64,000 nucleotides of DNA from Linnemannia hyalina (lineage: Eukaryota; Mortierellomycota; Mortierellomycetes; Mortierellales; Mortierellaceae): positions 1,550,001 to 1,614,000 of the forward strand of contig JAHRHY010000006.1 in assembly GCA_019671135.1 (NCBI GenBank). Reading direction: 5' to 3'. Position 1 is the stretch's first letter, and each line of letters starts with the position of its first letter. Below the pieces are notes generated by a model, which saw nothing but the letters and a program-made list of their open reading frames with translations, did not search any database and was not told where the DNA came from. Below are positions 63,505 to 64,000 of this stretch, piece by piece. The translations under genes were made by a program, and so were the position numbers.

Positions 63505-64000
63505 CCTCTCTTTCTCTCTCTTTATATTTTTCCGTTAACAGACATATGCCGTTTTCTATCCCACCCTGCAAAGTACAGTTCAGGTATGGCACAAGAGAAC
63601 AAAAATATGATCTGGCAAGGATAGGAGAGAAGAGTCGGAGCTTCAACGGATTGGAAAATCCTGGCCCTCCTTTCTTCTTTTATGTCTATCTTGACTCTCT
63701 GTATTCATGGAAAAGAGCACGCCGTCGAACTCAACACCCTTTTCGGGACTTCTGCTCTGGGAGGAATATTCTTCAAGGAAGGTGAGAAGGAAAGAAGGAC
63801 GGAAGGAGCGAAAAAGAAGGGAGGCAAAAAAGAGCCAATCGCCGTTCATATTGTGAGAGGGAGGAGGAGAAAAATAGAGCTCTGTGTACACAAACATTCT
63901 TTGTGATTGGAACGGGAGGACGAGGGAACAAACAAGATCTTTCATTCGGCAGCCAGCATCTGCGGTAAAAAAGCACCCAAAAGAAAAATGAAGAGATGGT

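Larger units (their letters stand above)
57990..64000. other. 6 kb without a supportable gene, to the right edge
   Basis: The left part is upstream sequence of the C2H2 gene, with a purine-rich plus strand (CT-rich on the sense strand) at 59400-59590. The rest is A/T-rich with short, low-complexity open frames on both strands. A TC microsatellite lies at 63443-63500. No tRNA, rRNA or transposon seen. Confidence 0.5.

Overview
The window looks like nuclear DNA of a filamentous fungus. Genes have several short spliced introns with GT(A/G)AG...(C/T)AG borders. The products are fungal (a Gcn4-type bZIP factor, Rib3, a fungal-type methylenetetrahydrofolate reductase, a GPI-anchored polysaccharide-deacetylase-like protein). 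Transcription factors are full of Gln, His and Ser runs, and genes are widely spaced with CT-rich leaders. The style suggests an early-diverging lineage such as Mortierellomycotina or Mucoromycota; that placement is an inference. I found no bacterial genes, transposons, CRISPR arrays, rRNA or convincing tRNA genes.

Layout: (1) a Ser/Arg and Arg-Glu repeat protein running off the left edge (minus, 1-1409); (2) a TBC-domain Rab GTPase-activating protein (plus, 2952-8108); (3) an enlarged branched-chain 2-oxoacid dehydrogenase kinase (plus, 8847-11747); (4) a 6-kb non-coding stretch with tandem repeats and pyrimidine tracts; (5) a forkhead transcription factor (plus, 17768-22740) convergent with (6) an Nrg1-like C2H2 factor (minus, 24300-26915); (7) about 14.7 kb with no recognised gene, holding many simple repeats and, at 35.1-37.2 kb, pieces of what may be one or two small secreted Cys-containing proteins (minus); (8) RIB3 (plus, 41639-43066) convergent with (9) a GCN4/cpcA-like bZIP gene (minus, 43234-45155) whose leader has two upstream ORFs; (10) 3 kb without a gene; (11) a minus-strand row of an FHIT-type hydrolase (48431-49684), methylenetetrahydrofolate reductase (49837-52613), a polysaccharide-deacetylase-like protein that has lost its catalytic motifs (53179-54395) and a C2H2 factor with an unusual second finger (55046-57952); (12) about 6 kb without a recognised gene to the right edge.

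Four of the ten confident genes are transcription factors. Four are metabolic or nucleotide enzymes: BCAA catabolism control, riboflavin, one-carbon/methionine and dinucleotide hydrolysis. The amino-acid control theme (GCN4-like, BCKDK, MTHFR) is suggestive, but there is no cluster or operon: the genes have separate promoters. Exon borders were worked out by eye from splice consensus, reading-phase continuity and family conservation. They are strong for RIB3, FHIT, MTHFR, BCKDK and the internal TBC and forkhead exons, and weaker for the first exons of TBC and forkhead, which sit across introns of about 1.8-1.9 kb.
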